The notes beneath the pieces were generated by a model. That model was given only the letters and a program-made list of their open reading frames with translations. It was not told the DNA's origin and searched no databases. The translations under genes were made by a program, and so were the position numbers. Shown here in pieces: positions 26,097 through 34,351 of a stretch of 64,000 nt of DNA; the first letter of the stretch is position 1, and each line of letters opens with the position of its first letter. Origin of the DNA: Tumebacillus flagellatus (GTDB taxonomy: Bacteria; Bacillota; Bacilli; Tumebacillales; Tumebacillaceae); the NCBI RefSeq assembly GCF_000714935.1, contig NZ_JMIR01000031.1, forward strand, positions 1-64,000, written 5' to 3'.

Positions 26097-27058
26097 TTCA
26101 CGGCCTCCTTGGTGAGACGGACGTGCTCGTGATCGTGATGCTCGTGATCATGATCGTGGTGCTCGTGATCATGGTGGTGATCGTGATCATGATGGTGCTC
26201 GTGATCATGGTGGTGATCGTGATCATGATGGTGATGATCCGCCATCGCGCCCAGTCTGTACTGGCAGTGATCGCAATTCATCTTCACGTCTCCCGCCGCC
26301 GCTTCTTCCGCGCGCTCTTCTACGAGCTCGATCAGCGCATCGTGGAACCCGAAGTATTCCGCCAACCGCATCTCCATCTCGGGAAACGCAACTCGAAACT
26401 TCTCCATGTAGTCCTCGATCCGCTGAATCAGCACGCCCGTGAACAGGAAGTACGGCAACACGTACACCCGCTTCGCTCCCAACGCCCGGCACCGTCTCAA
26501 CCCGTCCTCCAAGTTCGGGTCGGTCACGCCGATGTAACAGGTCTCCACGTACTTCACCGGCGTGCGCTCCCACAACAGCCGCGAGACTTTAAAAAGATCA
26601 CTGTTCGCATCCGGGTCCGAACTCCCCCGCCCCACGATCAAAATCGCTTCGTCCCGACGCGCTTCTCCTTCCCGCGCCTCGATCTCCAACCCCGCTTCTT
26701 CCAAGCGGGACATCAGAATCTCCAACGCCTTGGGATGCACGCCGATCGGTTTGCCGTACGAGAACTCCACGCCTGGGTATTGCTCGCGGGCGTTGTCGAT
26801 GGCGTGCGGGATGTGAATCTTGGAGTGACCCGCGCCAAACAGGATGATCGGCACCAGCGTCACCCGCGTCGCCCCGCGCTCGACGCACGCGGAAATCCCC
26901 TGCGCAATCGTCGGAGTGGTTAATTCCAAGAAGCAAGTCTCAATCACCGGATAGCGCTCGCCAAGCCTCGCCTCCACCCGTTTGGCAAACGCCAGCAGTT
27001 GGTCGTTGCCCTCCTGCACGCGGCTGCCGTGTCCGACCAATAGAATCGCATGACTCAT
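26093..27058 (-). CDS. cbiX: Sirohydrochlorin cobaltochelatase CbiX, long form with His-rich tail
   Basis: A 321-residue CbiX of the long type, which inserts cobalt into sirohydrochlorin as the first committed step of the early-cobalt pathway. Two chelatase halves are visible, with HGSRVQEGN plus a His-containing FGAGHSKIHIP in the first. Near residue 266 is MNCDHC, matching the MxCxxC motif that binds [4Fe-4S] in long CbiX proteins. It is followed by a tail of about 40 residues that is almost entirely His, Asp and Glu, probably a cobalt store or chaperone. The tail DNA is a tandem repeat. ATGA overlap with cobK; cobJ ends 16 bp upstream. Confidence 0.95.
   Translation of the reverse strand: MSHAILLVGHGSRVQEGNDQLLAFAKRVEARLGERYPVIETCFLELTTPTIAQGISACVERGATRVTLVPIILFGAGHSKIHIPHAIDNAREQYPGVEFSYGKPIGVHPKALEILMSRLEEAGLEIEAREGEARRDEAILIVGRGSSDPDANSDLFKVSRLLWERTPVKYVETCYIGVTDPNLEDGLRRCRALGAKRVYVLPYFLFTGVLIQRIEDYMEKFRVAFPEMEMRLAEYFGFHDALIELVEERAEEAAAGDVKMNCDHCQYRLGAMADHHHHDHDHHHDHEHHHDHDHHHDHEHHDHDHEHHDHEHVRLTKEAVK
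26161..26232 (-). repeat. 36-bp perfect tandem duplication in the cbiX His tail
   Basis: Two identical 36-bp units (26161-26196 and 26197-26232) encode the same 12 His/Asp/Glu-rich residues twice. Shorter related GTGATCATG-type units continue to about 26120. The unit length keeps the frame, so copy-number change would only alter tail length. Confidence 0.9.
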
Positions 27059-27074
27059 GATCTCTTCCCCCTTC

Positions 27075-28871
27075 TCAATCTCCGCAGATGGATTCGATGA
27101 CGAGCGGCGCTTGGTAGTCTTCGTGGTGGAAGCCCGCCACGTCGCCGACTCGTTTGAAGAATTTATGGAATCGTTCGTCCGGGTGACCTTTGCCTTTGTA
27201 AGCGGCGAGAATTTCTTCGACCGCCGCGAGAAGTTGCTCGGGTTCCAGCCCTTCCGCCACGCGCTGGGCGGGATGGGCGTTGCGCCCGATCGCTTTGCCT
27301 CCGAGGAAGAGGTCGAATTTGCCGCGGCGGTAGACCATCGCGATGTCTTCGTTGACGGAGCCGTAGCACGCCATGCCGCAGCCGGCGAACCCGATTTTCA
27401 ACTCCTTGGGGACGGAGAGCCCGCCAAAGCGGCGGAGGAGTTCTTCGGCCTGAGGGAGTGATTCGGTTTTTTCCAAGTTGCAGAAGTCGCAGGCTTTGAT
27501 CTGAACGACGTCGCCGAGCGGTTGAACGATCATTCCGGCGGCGGTCAGCGCCTCCGAGATCAGTTCCGGCTCGCGGGTCGGCACGCGGAGGATCACGTAG
27601 TGGTGCGGCGTGTACTCAAACTCGCCGTCCTCCCCGACCACGTCCAGCAGAACGGCCATCTGCGCGGGCGTGAGTTTTTTGTTGCCCACGCCGGGCGAGA
27701 CGGCGATCTCCAAGATCAACGGCTGGGAAAAAAGGTCTCCTTGCACCTGTGCCTCGCGCGCGACGACGGAGGTCTCCAAGACCCCGCGGTTGACCAGCAG
27801 AGAGACGGCCTCCATCGCCAAGTCGGCGGAACTGCGCGCGGGGGCGGCGGCTGCGTTCACCACTTCGGTCGCGTCTTCAACGACAGCAACACCGCCGAAA
27901 GAGTTTGCTCTTGCTTCAAGGGCGACGCCAACCGAAGGATTCGCGCCTTCCGCAAGCGCGACGCCAAGGGACCGGCTCGCGTCTTCCTCCACGCTTCCAG
28001 CCCGTTTCGTTTTTTCCCCGCGCCCTGCCGACACGCCGCCGTGCAACGCCCACGGCTCGTGCTCTTCGCGCAGCCGCTCGTTCATCTTGATCGGCTGCTC
28101 CGCCCGATCCAGCGTGTATTTGCGCTGGTATCCTCTGGGCGTAATCATCTTGCCGTCGTACACTTTGGTGCTTCTGTTCCCGATGATCACCGTCGTCAGC
28201 ATCCCGATCTCGTGCTCCAGCATCTCGCCGAGCGTCGTCAGCACCACTTGCTGACTCGCCCGGTACGCGCTTTTCACCAACCCGACCGGAGTATCTGCCG
28301 AACGGTACTTCAGCAAAATCCGCTGCGTCTCCACGATCTGCCGCGTCCGGCGGCCCGACCTCGGGTTGTACAACGCCACGATGAAATCGCCCATCCCGGC
28401 CGCTTCCACCCGTTTTGCGATCACTTCCCACGGCGTCAAGTGGTCGCTCAGCGAAATCGTGCACGCGTCGTGCATCACCGGCGCGCCGAGCAGCGACGCA
28501 CAGGAGTTGATCGCCGAGATGCCGGGGATCACTTCCACTTCCACGCCCGTCGCTTCCGTCCACCCTTGCTCGATCAGCACCTCGTACACCAAGCCCGCCA
28601 TGCCGTAAACCCCGGCGTCACCGGAAGAGATGACCGCCACTTTCTTGCCCGACTCCGCTTGGCGAACCGCTTCGATCGCCCGGCTGACCTCCTCCGTCAT
28701 GCCCGTGCGCACAATCTCTTGATCGGTCAGCAACCCGCGAATCAAATCGACATACGTGTTGTACCCGATGATCACGTCCGACTCTTGAATCGCCGTCCGC
28801 GCCCGCTCGGTGATCTGCTCAAAACTTCCCGGCCCGAAGCCGATGATCAGCAATTTGCCTCTCGTCGCCAT
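27075..28871 (-). CDS. cobJ: Precorrin-3B C17-methyltransferase fused to an Fe-S reductase-like domain (CbiH60 type)
   Basis: A 598-residue two-domain protein. Residues 1-240 are a CobJ/CbiH methylase (LLIIGFGPGSFEQIT, VISSGDAGVYGMAG, VIPGISAINSCASLLGAP) that methylates C17 with ring contraction. Residues from about 350 resemble the nitrite/sulfite reductase half-repeat. Cys pairs CDFC (near 475) and CGMAC (near 515) would bind [4Fe-4S], as known for CbiH60 of Bacillus megaterium. A linker of about 90 residues holds degenerate repeats of the type GVALAEGAN. I chose ATG 28871 with AGGAG eight bases upstream. It is the first gene after the riboswitch. Confidence 0.93.
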   Translation of the reverse strand: MATRGKLLIIGFGPGSFEQITERARTAIQESDVIIGYNTYVDLIRGLLTDQEIVRTGMTEEVSRAIEAVRQAESGKKVAVISSGDAGVYGMAGLVYEVLIEQGWTEATGVEVEVIPGISAINSCASLLGAPVMHDACTISLSDHLTPWEVIAKRVEAAGMGDFIVALYNPRSGRRTRQIVETQRILLKYRSADTPVGLVKSAYRASQQVVLTTLGEMLEHEIGMLTTVIIGNRSTKVYDGKMITPRGYQRKYTLDRAEQPIKMNERLREEHEPWALHGGVSAGRGEKTKRAGSVEEDASRSLGVALAEGANPSVGVALEARANSFGGVAVVEDATEVVNAAAAPARSSADLAMEAVSLLVNRGVLETSVVAREAQVQGDLFSQPLILEIAVSPGVGNKKLTPAQMAVLLDVVGEDGEFEYTPHHYVILRVPTREPELISEALTAAGMIVQPLGDVVQIKACDFCNLEKTESLPQAEELLRRFGGLSVPKELKIGFAGCGMACYGSVNEDIAMVYRRGKFDLFLGGKAIGRNAHPAQRVAEGLEPEQLLAAVEEILAAYKGKGHPDERFHKFFKRVGDVAGFHHEDYQAPLVIESICGD

Positions 28872-28905
28872 CTCCCGCACTCCTCTCCGTCCCCTCGCAG
28901 GGCAA

Positions 28906-28940
28906 TAAAAAAAGACGCCTCCCCCGACAGGAAGGCGCCT
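28906..28940 (-). terminator. Riboswitch expression-platform terminator
   Basis: On the minus strand GGCGCCTTCC pairs with GGGAGGCGTC (two G-U pairs) and is followed by seven T. It lies between the cobalamin aptamer and the cobJ ribosome binding site, so cobalamin binding probably favours termination of the whole operon. Confidence 0.82.
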
Positions 28941-29044
28941 TCGTCCTTATTCAAAACGTCCGTGCACATGAAAAAAACGCACGAACAGCAAAAAGTCACG
29001 TCGACCGCCATACCTCCTATCTCCCGTAAGAAGTGATGGACTGC

Positions 29045-29205
29045 ACACACAGGCAGGTCTCCTGACTTATGGATCAACGCTTCCTCCGCCTTCCCATACC
29101 CCAACGGGTTACAGTGGCAACTTGGAGGTCGCTCCCCACATACAGTGGCGGGACCGTGCCGGACTTACACCGGCTTCCCTATTCAGCTCTCGCGAGCACC
29201 TGGTG
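29045..29205 (-). ncRNA. Adenosylcobalamin riboswitch (B12 aptamer)
   Basis: The minus strand carries the class I cobalamin aptamer. In order it has GGTGCTCGC, a GGGAAGCCGGTGTAAGTCC block, CGGTCCCGCCACTG, a second GCCACTG, and the B12 box AAGTCAGGAGACCTGCC at 29051-29068. All conserved boxes are present and correctly ordered. It lies about 180 nt upstream of cobJ, downstream of its own promoter, and is followed by an intrinsic terminator. It should shut off the 17-gene cob operon when adenosylcobalamin is plentiful. cobT lies upstream of it and escapes this control. Confidence 0.95.
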
Positions 29206-29254
29206 ATCTCTATGGAATTTACCTACTGTTCAAAACTATGAATTCTTCTACGAC

Positions 29255-29284
29255 TATATACCAAAACCTTCTGCCTGTCTACAA
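29255..29284 (-). promoter_or_regulatory. Probable promoter of the riboswitch-cobJ operon
   Basis: On the minus strand TTGTAG (29279-29284, overlapping the cobT stop region) and TATATA (29255-29260) are spaced by 18 nt. Transcription would start near 29248, about 45 nt before the aptamer. Confidence 0.55.
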
Positions 29285-30298
29285 ACCGAGGTCGGCGAAC
29301 GTCGCCATCTCGCGCACCAAACGGGTCGCCGCTTCCAGCAGCGGCATCGCGAGAACGGCCCCCGTTCCTTCGCCCAACCGCATCTCCAACTGCAACAGCG
29401 GCGACAACTCCATCGCCGCAAGCATCACGCGATGCGCCGGTTCTTGCGACAAGTGCGACGCAAACAGATACGCGCCGACTGCCGGCTCCATCCGATACGC
29501 CGTCAACGCCGCCGCCGCCGCGATCACGCCGTCGACGAGCACCGCCGTTCCCGCTTCCGCCGCGCCGAGCACGACGCCCGCAAGACCCGCGATCTCCAAA
29601 CCGCCGACTTTCGCCAGCACGTCCAGCGCGTCTTGGGGATTCGGTTGGTTGACGTCGAGAGCCCGCTGAATCACTTGCCCCTTCAGCGACAGGGTGTTCT
29701 CGTCGATGCCCGTCCCGCGCCCGACCAACTCTGCAAGCGGATGTCCGGTGAGCACGGCGGCGATGGCGCTGCTCGGCGTCGTGTTGCCGATTCCCATCTC
29801 GCCCAGCGCGATCACCTGCACGCCGTCAGCACTCAGATTTCGCGCCGTCTCGCGCCCCACTTCCAAAGCGGCGAGCGCTTCGTCGCGGGTCATCGCCGGG
29901 CCGACGGCGAGATTGTCGGTGCCGGACTTGATTTTTTTCCGAAGCACGCCGGGAATTTCGACTTCGCAGCGGCTGCCGACATCGACGACGTGCACGTCCG
30001 CGCCCATCTGTCGGGCGAGCACGTTCACGCCCGCTTTGCCGCCCGCGAAATTCTGCATCATCAGCCCGGTCACTTCGGAGGGAAACGCGCTGACCCCTTC
30101 CGCCGTCACGCCGTGATCGCCGCACATGACGACGACCGCGCGCCGTTCCACAGACGGAAACACCGTCCCTTGGATGCCGGCGAGCCGGATGCCGATCTCC
30201 TCCAATTTGCCCAGGCTGCCCGGCGGTTTCGTCAACTGATCCCAACGATTTCGCGCCTCTTCCATCACCGCAAGATGGAGCTGTTTGACCATTCTCAT
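29279..30298 (-). CDS. cobT: Nicotinate-nucleotide--dimethylbenzimidazole phosphoribosyltransferase
   Basis: A 339-residue CobT, which makes alpha-ribazole 5'-phosphate from nicotinate mononucleotide and 5,6-dimethylbenzimidazole. LTKPPGSLGKLEEI at the start contacts the substrate, VVVMCGDHGVTAEGVSAFP and LGEMGIGNTTPSSAI follow, and the catalytic Glu should be the one in RMEPAVGAYLF near the C-terminus. I chose ATG 30298 (a second ATG lies two codons in); a TTG upstream has no site. It is transcribed from its own promoter, ahead of the riboswitch. Its base donor is probably made by BluB, encoded 1.1 kb away on the other strand. Confidence 0.96.
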   Translation of the reverse strand: MRMVKQLHLAVMEEARNRWDQLTKPPGSLGKLEEIGIRLAGIQGTVFPSVERRAVVVMCGDHGVTAEGVSAFPSEVTGLMMQNFAGGKAGVNVLARQMGADVHVVDVGSRCEVEIPGVLRKKIKSGTDNLAVGPAMTRDEALAALEVGRETARNLSADGVQVIALGEMGIGNTTPSSAIAAVLTGHPLAELVGRGTGIDENTLSLKGQVIQRALDVNQPNPQDALDVLAKVGGLEIAGLAGVVLGAAEAGTAVLVDGVIAAAAALTAYRMEPAVGAYLFASHLSQEPAHRVMLAAMELSPLLQLEMRLGEGTGAVLAMPLLEAATRLVREMATFADLGL

Positions 30299-30343
30299 CT
30301 CTTCCTCTCTCGCTTGGCAGGTCGCCAAGCTGACTTGCGGGCT

Positions 30344-30372
30344 ATTCTAATTCACGAAAAAAATTTTGTCAA
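30344..30372 (-). promoter_or_regulatory. Strong sigma-A promoter of cobT
   Basis: On the minus strand a perfect TTGACA (30367-30372) lies 17 nt from TAGAAT (30344-30349). The leader then contains a GCTTGGC/GCCAAGC hairpin (30311-30329) just before the ribosome binding site, which might modulate translation. Confidence 0.75.
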
Positions 30373-30446
30373 AACACTTGCAGGGTTTGCAAATTTCTGG
30401 TCGTCTATAAGTACAACGACTCACAGTGAGAGAGGTACGATCCCTT

Positions 30447-31370
30447 ATGAAAAACTGGCAACGCAATTTGGCGCTGTTCGGCGTCTTGGTCGTCGGGCTC
30501 GGCGCGGCGGGGTTTTTCGGCTTGCGGGCGTGGTCGAGTTCCACGTATGACGAGACCCAAACGGTCGAAGCCGCTGCGGTCAAGACGATCTCCGTCGACG
30601 TTTCCTCGGCGGACGTGCACATCATCCCCGGCTTGGATTCCCAAGCGACCGCACACTTTTACGGCAAGGGCCGCGCCGACGCGTACGGTTTGGAAGTCAA
30701 AACCAACGGCGACAACTTGATCATCCAGATCACGCATCCGTCGGGGTTCATCGGCTTCGGTCCGCAATCCCTCGGGCTTGAGATCACTTTGCCGCAGAAG
30801 CAGTATGACCGCCTCGAAATCCACTCCGGTTCGGGCAACACCAAACTGCAAGACCTGAAAGTCAAAACGCTGCTCTCCAAGACCGGCTCCGGCAACCAAG
30901 ACATCGTCCATACGACTGCCGACAGCATCCAGCTTGACACGGGGTCGGGCGACCTGACTGTGGACCAAACGTCGGCGGTGCTCGACCTGCACACCGCGTC
31001 CGGCGATATTCTCGGGCGTCGCATCAACTCCCCGAAAGTCACCACCAACTGCGCGTCGGGCAACGTGACGCTCGACGGGCTGACGGGGGAAGTCAACGCG
31101 CAAGCCGCATCGGGCAACATCGAGCTCTCCTACGACAAATTGAACGGCAACGTAAACGCGCACACCGCGTCCGGCAACATCACCCTCATCCTGCCGTCCG
31201 ACTCGTCGTTCCACTTGAACCACCATTCGTCGTCGGGCGATTTCCGGAGCGACTTTGCGCTCACCAACCTGAGCTCCTCCGAGCATCGGCATGAGGGCAC
31301 TGTCGGTTCGGGCGGCCCGACACTGACGATCGAAAACAACAGCGGCAATTTGAATGTGCGCAAAAAATAA
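30447..31370 (+). CDS. DUF4097 family protein, LiaG-like, membrane-anchored
   Basis: A 307-residue protein with an N-terminal membrane anchor (LALFGVLVVGLGAAGFFGL, residues 8-26) and a large extracytoplasmic beta-helix-like region of the DUF4097 type. Its repeats show recurring TGSGN, TASGD, CASGN, AASGN, TASGN and SSSGD turns every 20-25 residues. The nearest known relative is LiaG of the Bacillus envelope-stress operon, but no liaFSR genes are nearby. ATG 30447 with AGAGG upstream was preferred over an earlier start. It lies 22 bp before bluB and probably shares a transcript with it. Confidence 0.82.
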   Translation: MKNWQRNLALFGVLVVGLGAAGFFGLRAWSSSTYDETQTVEAAAVKTISVDVSSADVHIIPGLDSQATAHFYGKGRADAYGLEVKTNGDNLIIQITHPSGFIGFGPQSLGLEITLPQKQYDRLEIHSGSGNTKLQDLKVKTLLSKTGSGNQDIVHTTADSIQLDTGSGDLTVDQTSAVLDLHTASGDILGRRINSPKVTTNCASGNVTLDGLTGEVNAQAASGNIELSYDKLNGNVNAHTASGNITLILPSDSSFHLNHHSSSGDFRSDFALTNLSSSEHRHEGTVGSGGPTLTIENNSGNLNVRKK

Positions 31371-31392
31371 CCCGACGCGAGGCACGATTCCC

Positions 31393-32031
31393 ATGAACTT
31401 TACCCCCGACCAACGCAGCGCCGTCTACGAAGCGATTCACAACCGCCGCGACATTCGCAAATTTCTCTCGACGCCGCTGGAGGACGAGAAAGTGGAGCGG
31501 ATTCTGTTCGCCGGACACCATGCGCCGTCTGTCGGTTTCATGCAGCCTTGGGATTTCATTCTGATCCAAGCGCAAGAGACCAAGGACGCCCTCGCCCTCG
31601 CCGCCGACAAAGAGCGCCGGGCGCTCGCGATCCACTTCGCCGCCGAAGGGCGCGAAGATCACTTCCTGCAGTTGAAAGTTGAAGGGCTGCGCGAAGCCCC
31701 GCTGACCGTCTGCATCACGTGCGACCCGACGCGCGGCGGCGATCATGTGCTCGGCCGCAACTCGATCCCGGAGACCGACATCCTCTCGGTCGCCTGCGCG
31801 ATCCAAAACATGTGGCTGGCCGCGTATGCGGAGGGAATCGCGATGGGCTGGGTCTCTTTTTATAAAAAAAGCGACGTCCGCCGCATCCTCGCGATTCCGC
31901 CGCACATCGAGCCGGTCGCCCTGCTGTCGTTCGGCTACACCGACCACTATCCGGAGCGGCCGATCTTGGAGGAGTCCGGTTGGGCGAAGCGGGAGAACTT
32001 CCAATCGCTGCTCCATCGCGATCGTTGGTAG
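31393..32031 (+). CDS. bluB: 5,6-dimethylbenzimidazole synthase BluB
   Basis: A 212-residue flavin-destructase of the nitroreductase fold that converts reduced FMN and oxygen into 5,6-dimethylbenzimidazole, the lower ligand of B12. YEAIHNRRDIRKFLSTPLED at the start, HHAPSVGFMQPWDFILI, CDPTRGGDHVLGRNSIPETD and LAAYAEGIAMGWVSFY are BluB signatures that separate it from ordinary nitroreductases. The ATG at 31393 fits the family start better than an ATG inside the preceding gene. It supplies CobT. The oxygen requirement contrasts with the oxygen-independent corrin pathway next door. Confidence 0.93.
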   Translation: MNFTPDQRSAVYEAIHNRRDIRKFLSTPLEDEKVERILFAGHHAPSVGFMQPWDFILIQAQETKDALALAADKERRALAIHFAAEGREDHFLQLKVEGLREAPLTVCITCDPTRGGDHVLGRNSIPETDILSVACAIQNMWLAAYAEGIAMGWVSFYKKSDVRRILAIPPHIEPVALLSFGYTDHYPERPILEESGWAKRENFQSLLHRDRW

Positions 32032-32067
32032 GTTGCAACTCCCCCTGCATCCCCGTTTCGATACGCC

Positions 32068-32106
32068 AAAAAGACCGTCTTCGCCCCCGCGAAGCACGGT
32101 CTTTTT
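32068..32106. terminator. Bidirectional terminator after bluB
   Basis: AAAAAGACCGT and ACGGTCTTTTT arms enclose an inner CTTCGC/GCGAAG stem, with T runs on both strands. It closes the plus-strand DUF4097-bluB unit. Confidence 0.85.
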
Positions 32107-32195
32107 GCCTTGCCTCCGACCGCCCTCGTCCCCGCGAAGACAGTCTTTTTCTTTCATCCGGTCGCCTTCGTCCCCGCGAAGACGCTTTTTTCATT
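32068..32195. repeat. Three decayed copies of a hairpin/T-run unit
   Basis: The terminator core CCCCGCGAAG plus GTCTTTTT recurs three times with a spacing of about 45 bp (near 32090, 32135 and 32180), each ending in a T run. This fills the gap between convergent bluB and the chemotaxis gene. It looks like local duplication of a terminator. Confidence 0.7.
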
Positions 32196-32198
32196 CCC

Positions 32199-33710
32199 CT
32201 AGTGTTCGAGAAGTTCAGCCAGTCGCTCCACCTGCTTGGACACATTGGCAAGCGCCTGCATCGACTCTTGCAGGCGCGTGCCCTCGTCCTCAACAGACGC
32301 CAACACCTGCTCCGTCGCCGCCGACGTCTCTTCGGTGACGCTCGAAGCGACGGTGACTTCCTCGACGACTTGCAGCGCTTGGTGTGCAAACTGGGTCTGG
32401 CGTTGCAACAACCGCTTCATCAGCTCGTCGATCGACGTGATAAACTCGCCCAGGTTGGCGACGTTCGTCAACACGGTGCCGAGCATCTTCCCGTTCTCCG
32501 TCTGGACGCTCTCCCCGCGCAACACTTGCTCTTCCACGGTGATCGCTTGCTCGTAGATGCGGGCGAGGATGTCTTGGATGCGCTTCGCCGACGTCTGAGA
32601 CTGATCCGCCAGTTTGCGAACTTCGTCCGCGACGATCGCAAACCCGCGCCCGTGCTCGCCCGCCCGTGCCGCTTCGATGTTGGCGTTGAGCGCCAACAGC
32701 GACGTCTGGTTGGAAATCCCGGTGATCGCTTCGACGATCTCGTTGATGTGGTTCGCCTGTTCGCGCAGCTCGCGAATCACCGACACCGACTGCGCAATCA
32801 CGCCGTCCAACGTCTGCATGTGCTTCTGGAACTGCTGAATCGTCGCGACCGAACTTTGCGACAGCTCGTGGCTCTCGTTAACGTTGGTCGCCGCGTCCCG
32901 CACCTGATGCACCAGTTCCTTCATCGCGTTCTCCATCGTTTGCAATTCCATCATCGAGTGCGTCATGCTCTCCGCTTGCGACTGCGTCCCGACGGCAACC
33001 TCTTGAAACGCATGACGGATTTCCGCCGACGATTGGCGGGAGATGCCCATGTTCTGTTCCAGCAGCCCGAAGTTCGCCTTCAGCTCCGCAACCGTCTCCA
33101 CGATCATCTCTTGCGTCCGTTTGAGCTCCAGCGCCTGTGCTTTGGTCGCTTCGCCCTCGTGATACAGGCGACCCATCAACGTGCGGCCAATCGACGCAAC
33201 CCCCCAGAGCGCCAAATTGGTGATGAACAGAAACAGCAATTCCGTTCCCATTTCCCCCGTCGAACTCTTCACGAACATGAAGTCATGCCAGACGGTGTAC
33301 CCCAGCACCGTCAGCCCCGAGGAGATGCCCCACGTATACCAGATCAACTTGCCGTTGAGATACAACACCGACACACCCAACACAAAGTAGAGCATCTGGT
33401 AGATCGGCGCATGTTCGTTGAACAGATAGAACAAAAGTCCGGTCATGCCCACCAGCAAGGTCATGATCACAAACTTAAACGCCTCTCGGAACTTTTTAAT
33501 GTTCGAGAGCACGGAGCCCGTTATGGTCAACAGAAACCCCCCGATCAAGTAGATCGGATACGGCATGTCAAACATCGAGTTCGGTGCCGACACCGCGATT
33601 TCCACGATGCCCAACGCATAACTGAACCAGATGATAAACATCAACAAACTGTTGCGTCTCTCGATCCGCTCCAACCCTGAAAAACAGCGCTCTTTCACCC
33701 ATTTCCACAT
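32199..33710 (-). CDS. Methyl-accepting chemotaxis protein without a large periplasmic sensor
   Basis: A 503-residue receptor-like protein. Residues 25-200 contain about six hydrophobic segments in place of a periplasmic ligand domain, so the sensor is probably membrane-embedded, as in MCPs thought to sense membrane or redox state. The C-terminal 280 residues are a coiled-coil signalling domain with the hairpin tip [20 protein letters not shown] and [19 protein letters not shown], the CheA/CheW contact. The ATG at 33710 has AAAGGGGGG upstream. It stands alone between terminators; no ligand can be inferred. Confidence 0.9.
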   Translation of the reverse strand: MWKWVKERCFSGLERIERRNSLLMFIIWFSYALGIVEIAVSAPNSMFDMPYPIYLIGGFLLTITGSVLSNIKKFREAFKFVIMTLLVGMTGLLFYLFNEHAPIYQMLYFVLGVSVLYLNGKLIWYTWGISSGLTVLGYTVWHDFMFVKSSTGEMGTELLFLFITNLALWGVASIGRTLMGRLYHEGEATKAQALELKRTQEMIVETVAELKANFGLLEQNMGISRQSSAEIRHAFQEVAVGTQSQAESMTHSMMELQTMENAMKELVHQVRDAATNVNESHELSQSSVATIQQFQKHMQTLDGVIAQSVSVIRELREQANHINEIVEAITGISNQTSLLALNANIEAARAGEHGRGFAIVADEVRKLADQSQTSAKRIQDILARIYEQAITVEEQVLRGESVQTENGKMLGTVLTNVANLGEFITSIDELMKRLLQRQTQFAHQALQVVEEVTVASSVTEETSAATEQVLASVEDEGTRLQESMQALANVSKQVERLAELLEH

Positions 33711-33792
33711 CTTGTTGCCCCCCTTTATCTGTATTAAAAAAATCCAGACAAGCGAGAAATTCGCCAATTCTCGACACGATTCCTGCAAGCAA

Positions 33793-33819
33793 AAAGGCCC
33801 TTTCAAAAAAAGGGCCTCT
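33793..33819 (-). terminator. Intrinsic terminator after the DUF1722 gene
   Basis: Stem AGGCCCTTT/AAAGGGCCT with TTTTTGC on the minus strand, 11 bp past the stop of the gene at 33830. It ends the MerR-DUF1722 pair. Confidence 0.85.
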
Positions 33820-33829
33820 TTCCGGATCG

Positions 33830-34312
33830 TTACACAAGCACGGGGTTAAGTAAGTTCGGCTTTCCGTATTTAAAATGCAGAGAATCCAAGAGGACATACA
33901 AGTCCGGCACGACCGTGTAATCCCCTCCGTTGAGCGCGTCGATCGCGCGCAACACCTGCGCCCGGTCGTCCTCGCCGTGAACGTGTTTGCGCAAGAACCC
34001 CCAGATGTGGGTCAGCAAGTTCAGCAGGTTCGGCTCTTGCACCGGACAAGTCAGCGCGTGGGTGAAGCATTGAAACACGCCGGCTTTCACTTCTTCAAAC
34101 GTCAACTGCCCTTTGCGGTGGGAGTTGAACAGCTCGCGGATGCGAAAGTACGAGGCGGGGTCGCCTTCGAGGACGACAAACTTGCAGGTGTACCAGAGGC
34201 GTTCCAATTCCGTCAGCGCGATCGTCTCCGCTTCCCGAGCGCGCAGTTCCCCGAGCACTCGCGCCCGTCGCGCCTGAAGCGTCCGCCAGAACTCTTCATC
34301 TGTGATGCGCAT
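33830..34312 (-). CDS. DUF1722 (YbgA-like) domain protein
   Basis: A 160-residue protein matching the pattern of DUF1722. [19 protein letters not shown] corresponds to the N-terminal helix pair, [14 protein letters not shown] to the conserved N-x-L-x-H-x-x-G-[YF]-x-[KR] motif, and [12 protein letters not shown] to the VP-x-x-LL region. The assignment is from remembered family features. In other bacteria DUF1722 occurs as YbgA beside DNA photolyase or fused to a TudS-type desulfidase acting on thiolated uridine. I chose ATG 34312, with AGGAG six bases upstream. It lies 39 bp downstream of the MerR/B12-binding regulator, likely in one operon. Confidence 0.68.
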   Translation of the reverse strand: MRITDEEFWRTLQARRARVLGELRAREAETIALTELERLWYTCKFVVLEGDPASYFRIRELFNSHRKGQLTFEEVKAGVFQCFTHALTCPVQEPNLLNLLTHIWGFLRKHVHGEDDRAQVLRAIDALNGGDYTVVPDLYVLLDSLHFKYGKPNLLNPVLV

Positions 34313-34351
34313 GTGCATCTCTCCTCTCTCGATGGCGGCAGTCCGATGGTG

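Noticed and set aside
26123-26240. CRISPR or regulatory repeats in cbiX
   Set aside because: The repeats are in frame and encode the His/Asp tail of a chelatase.
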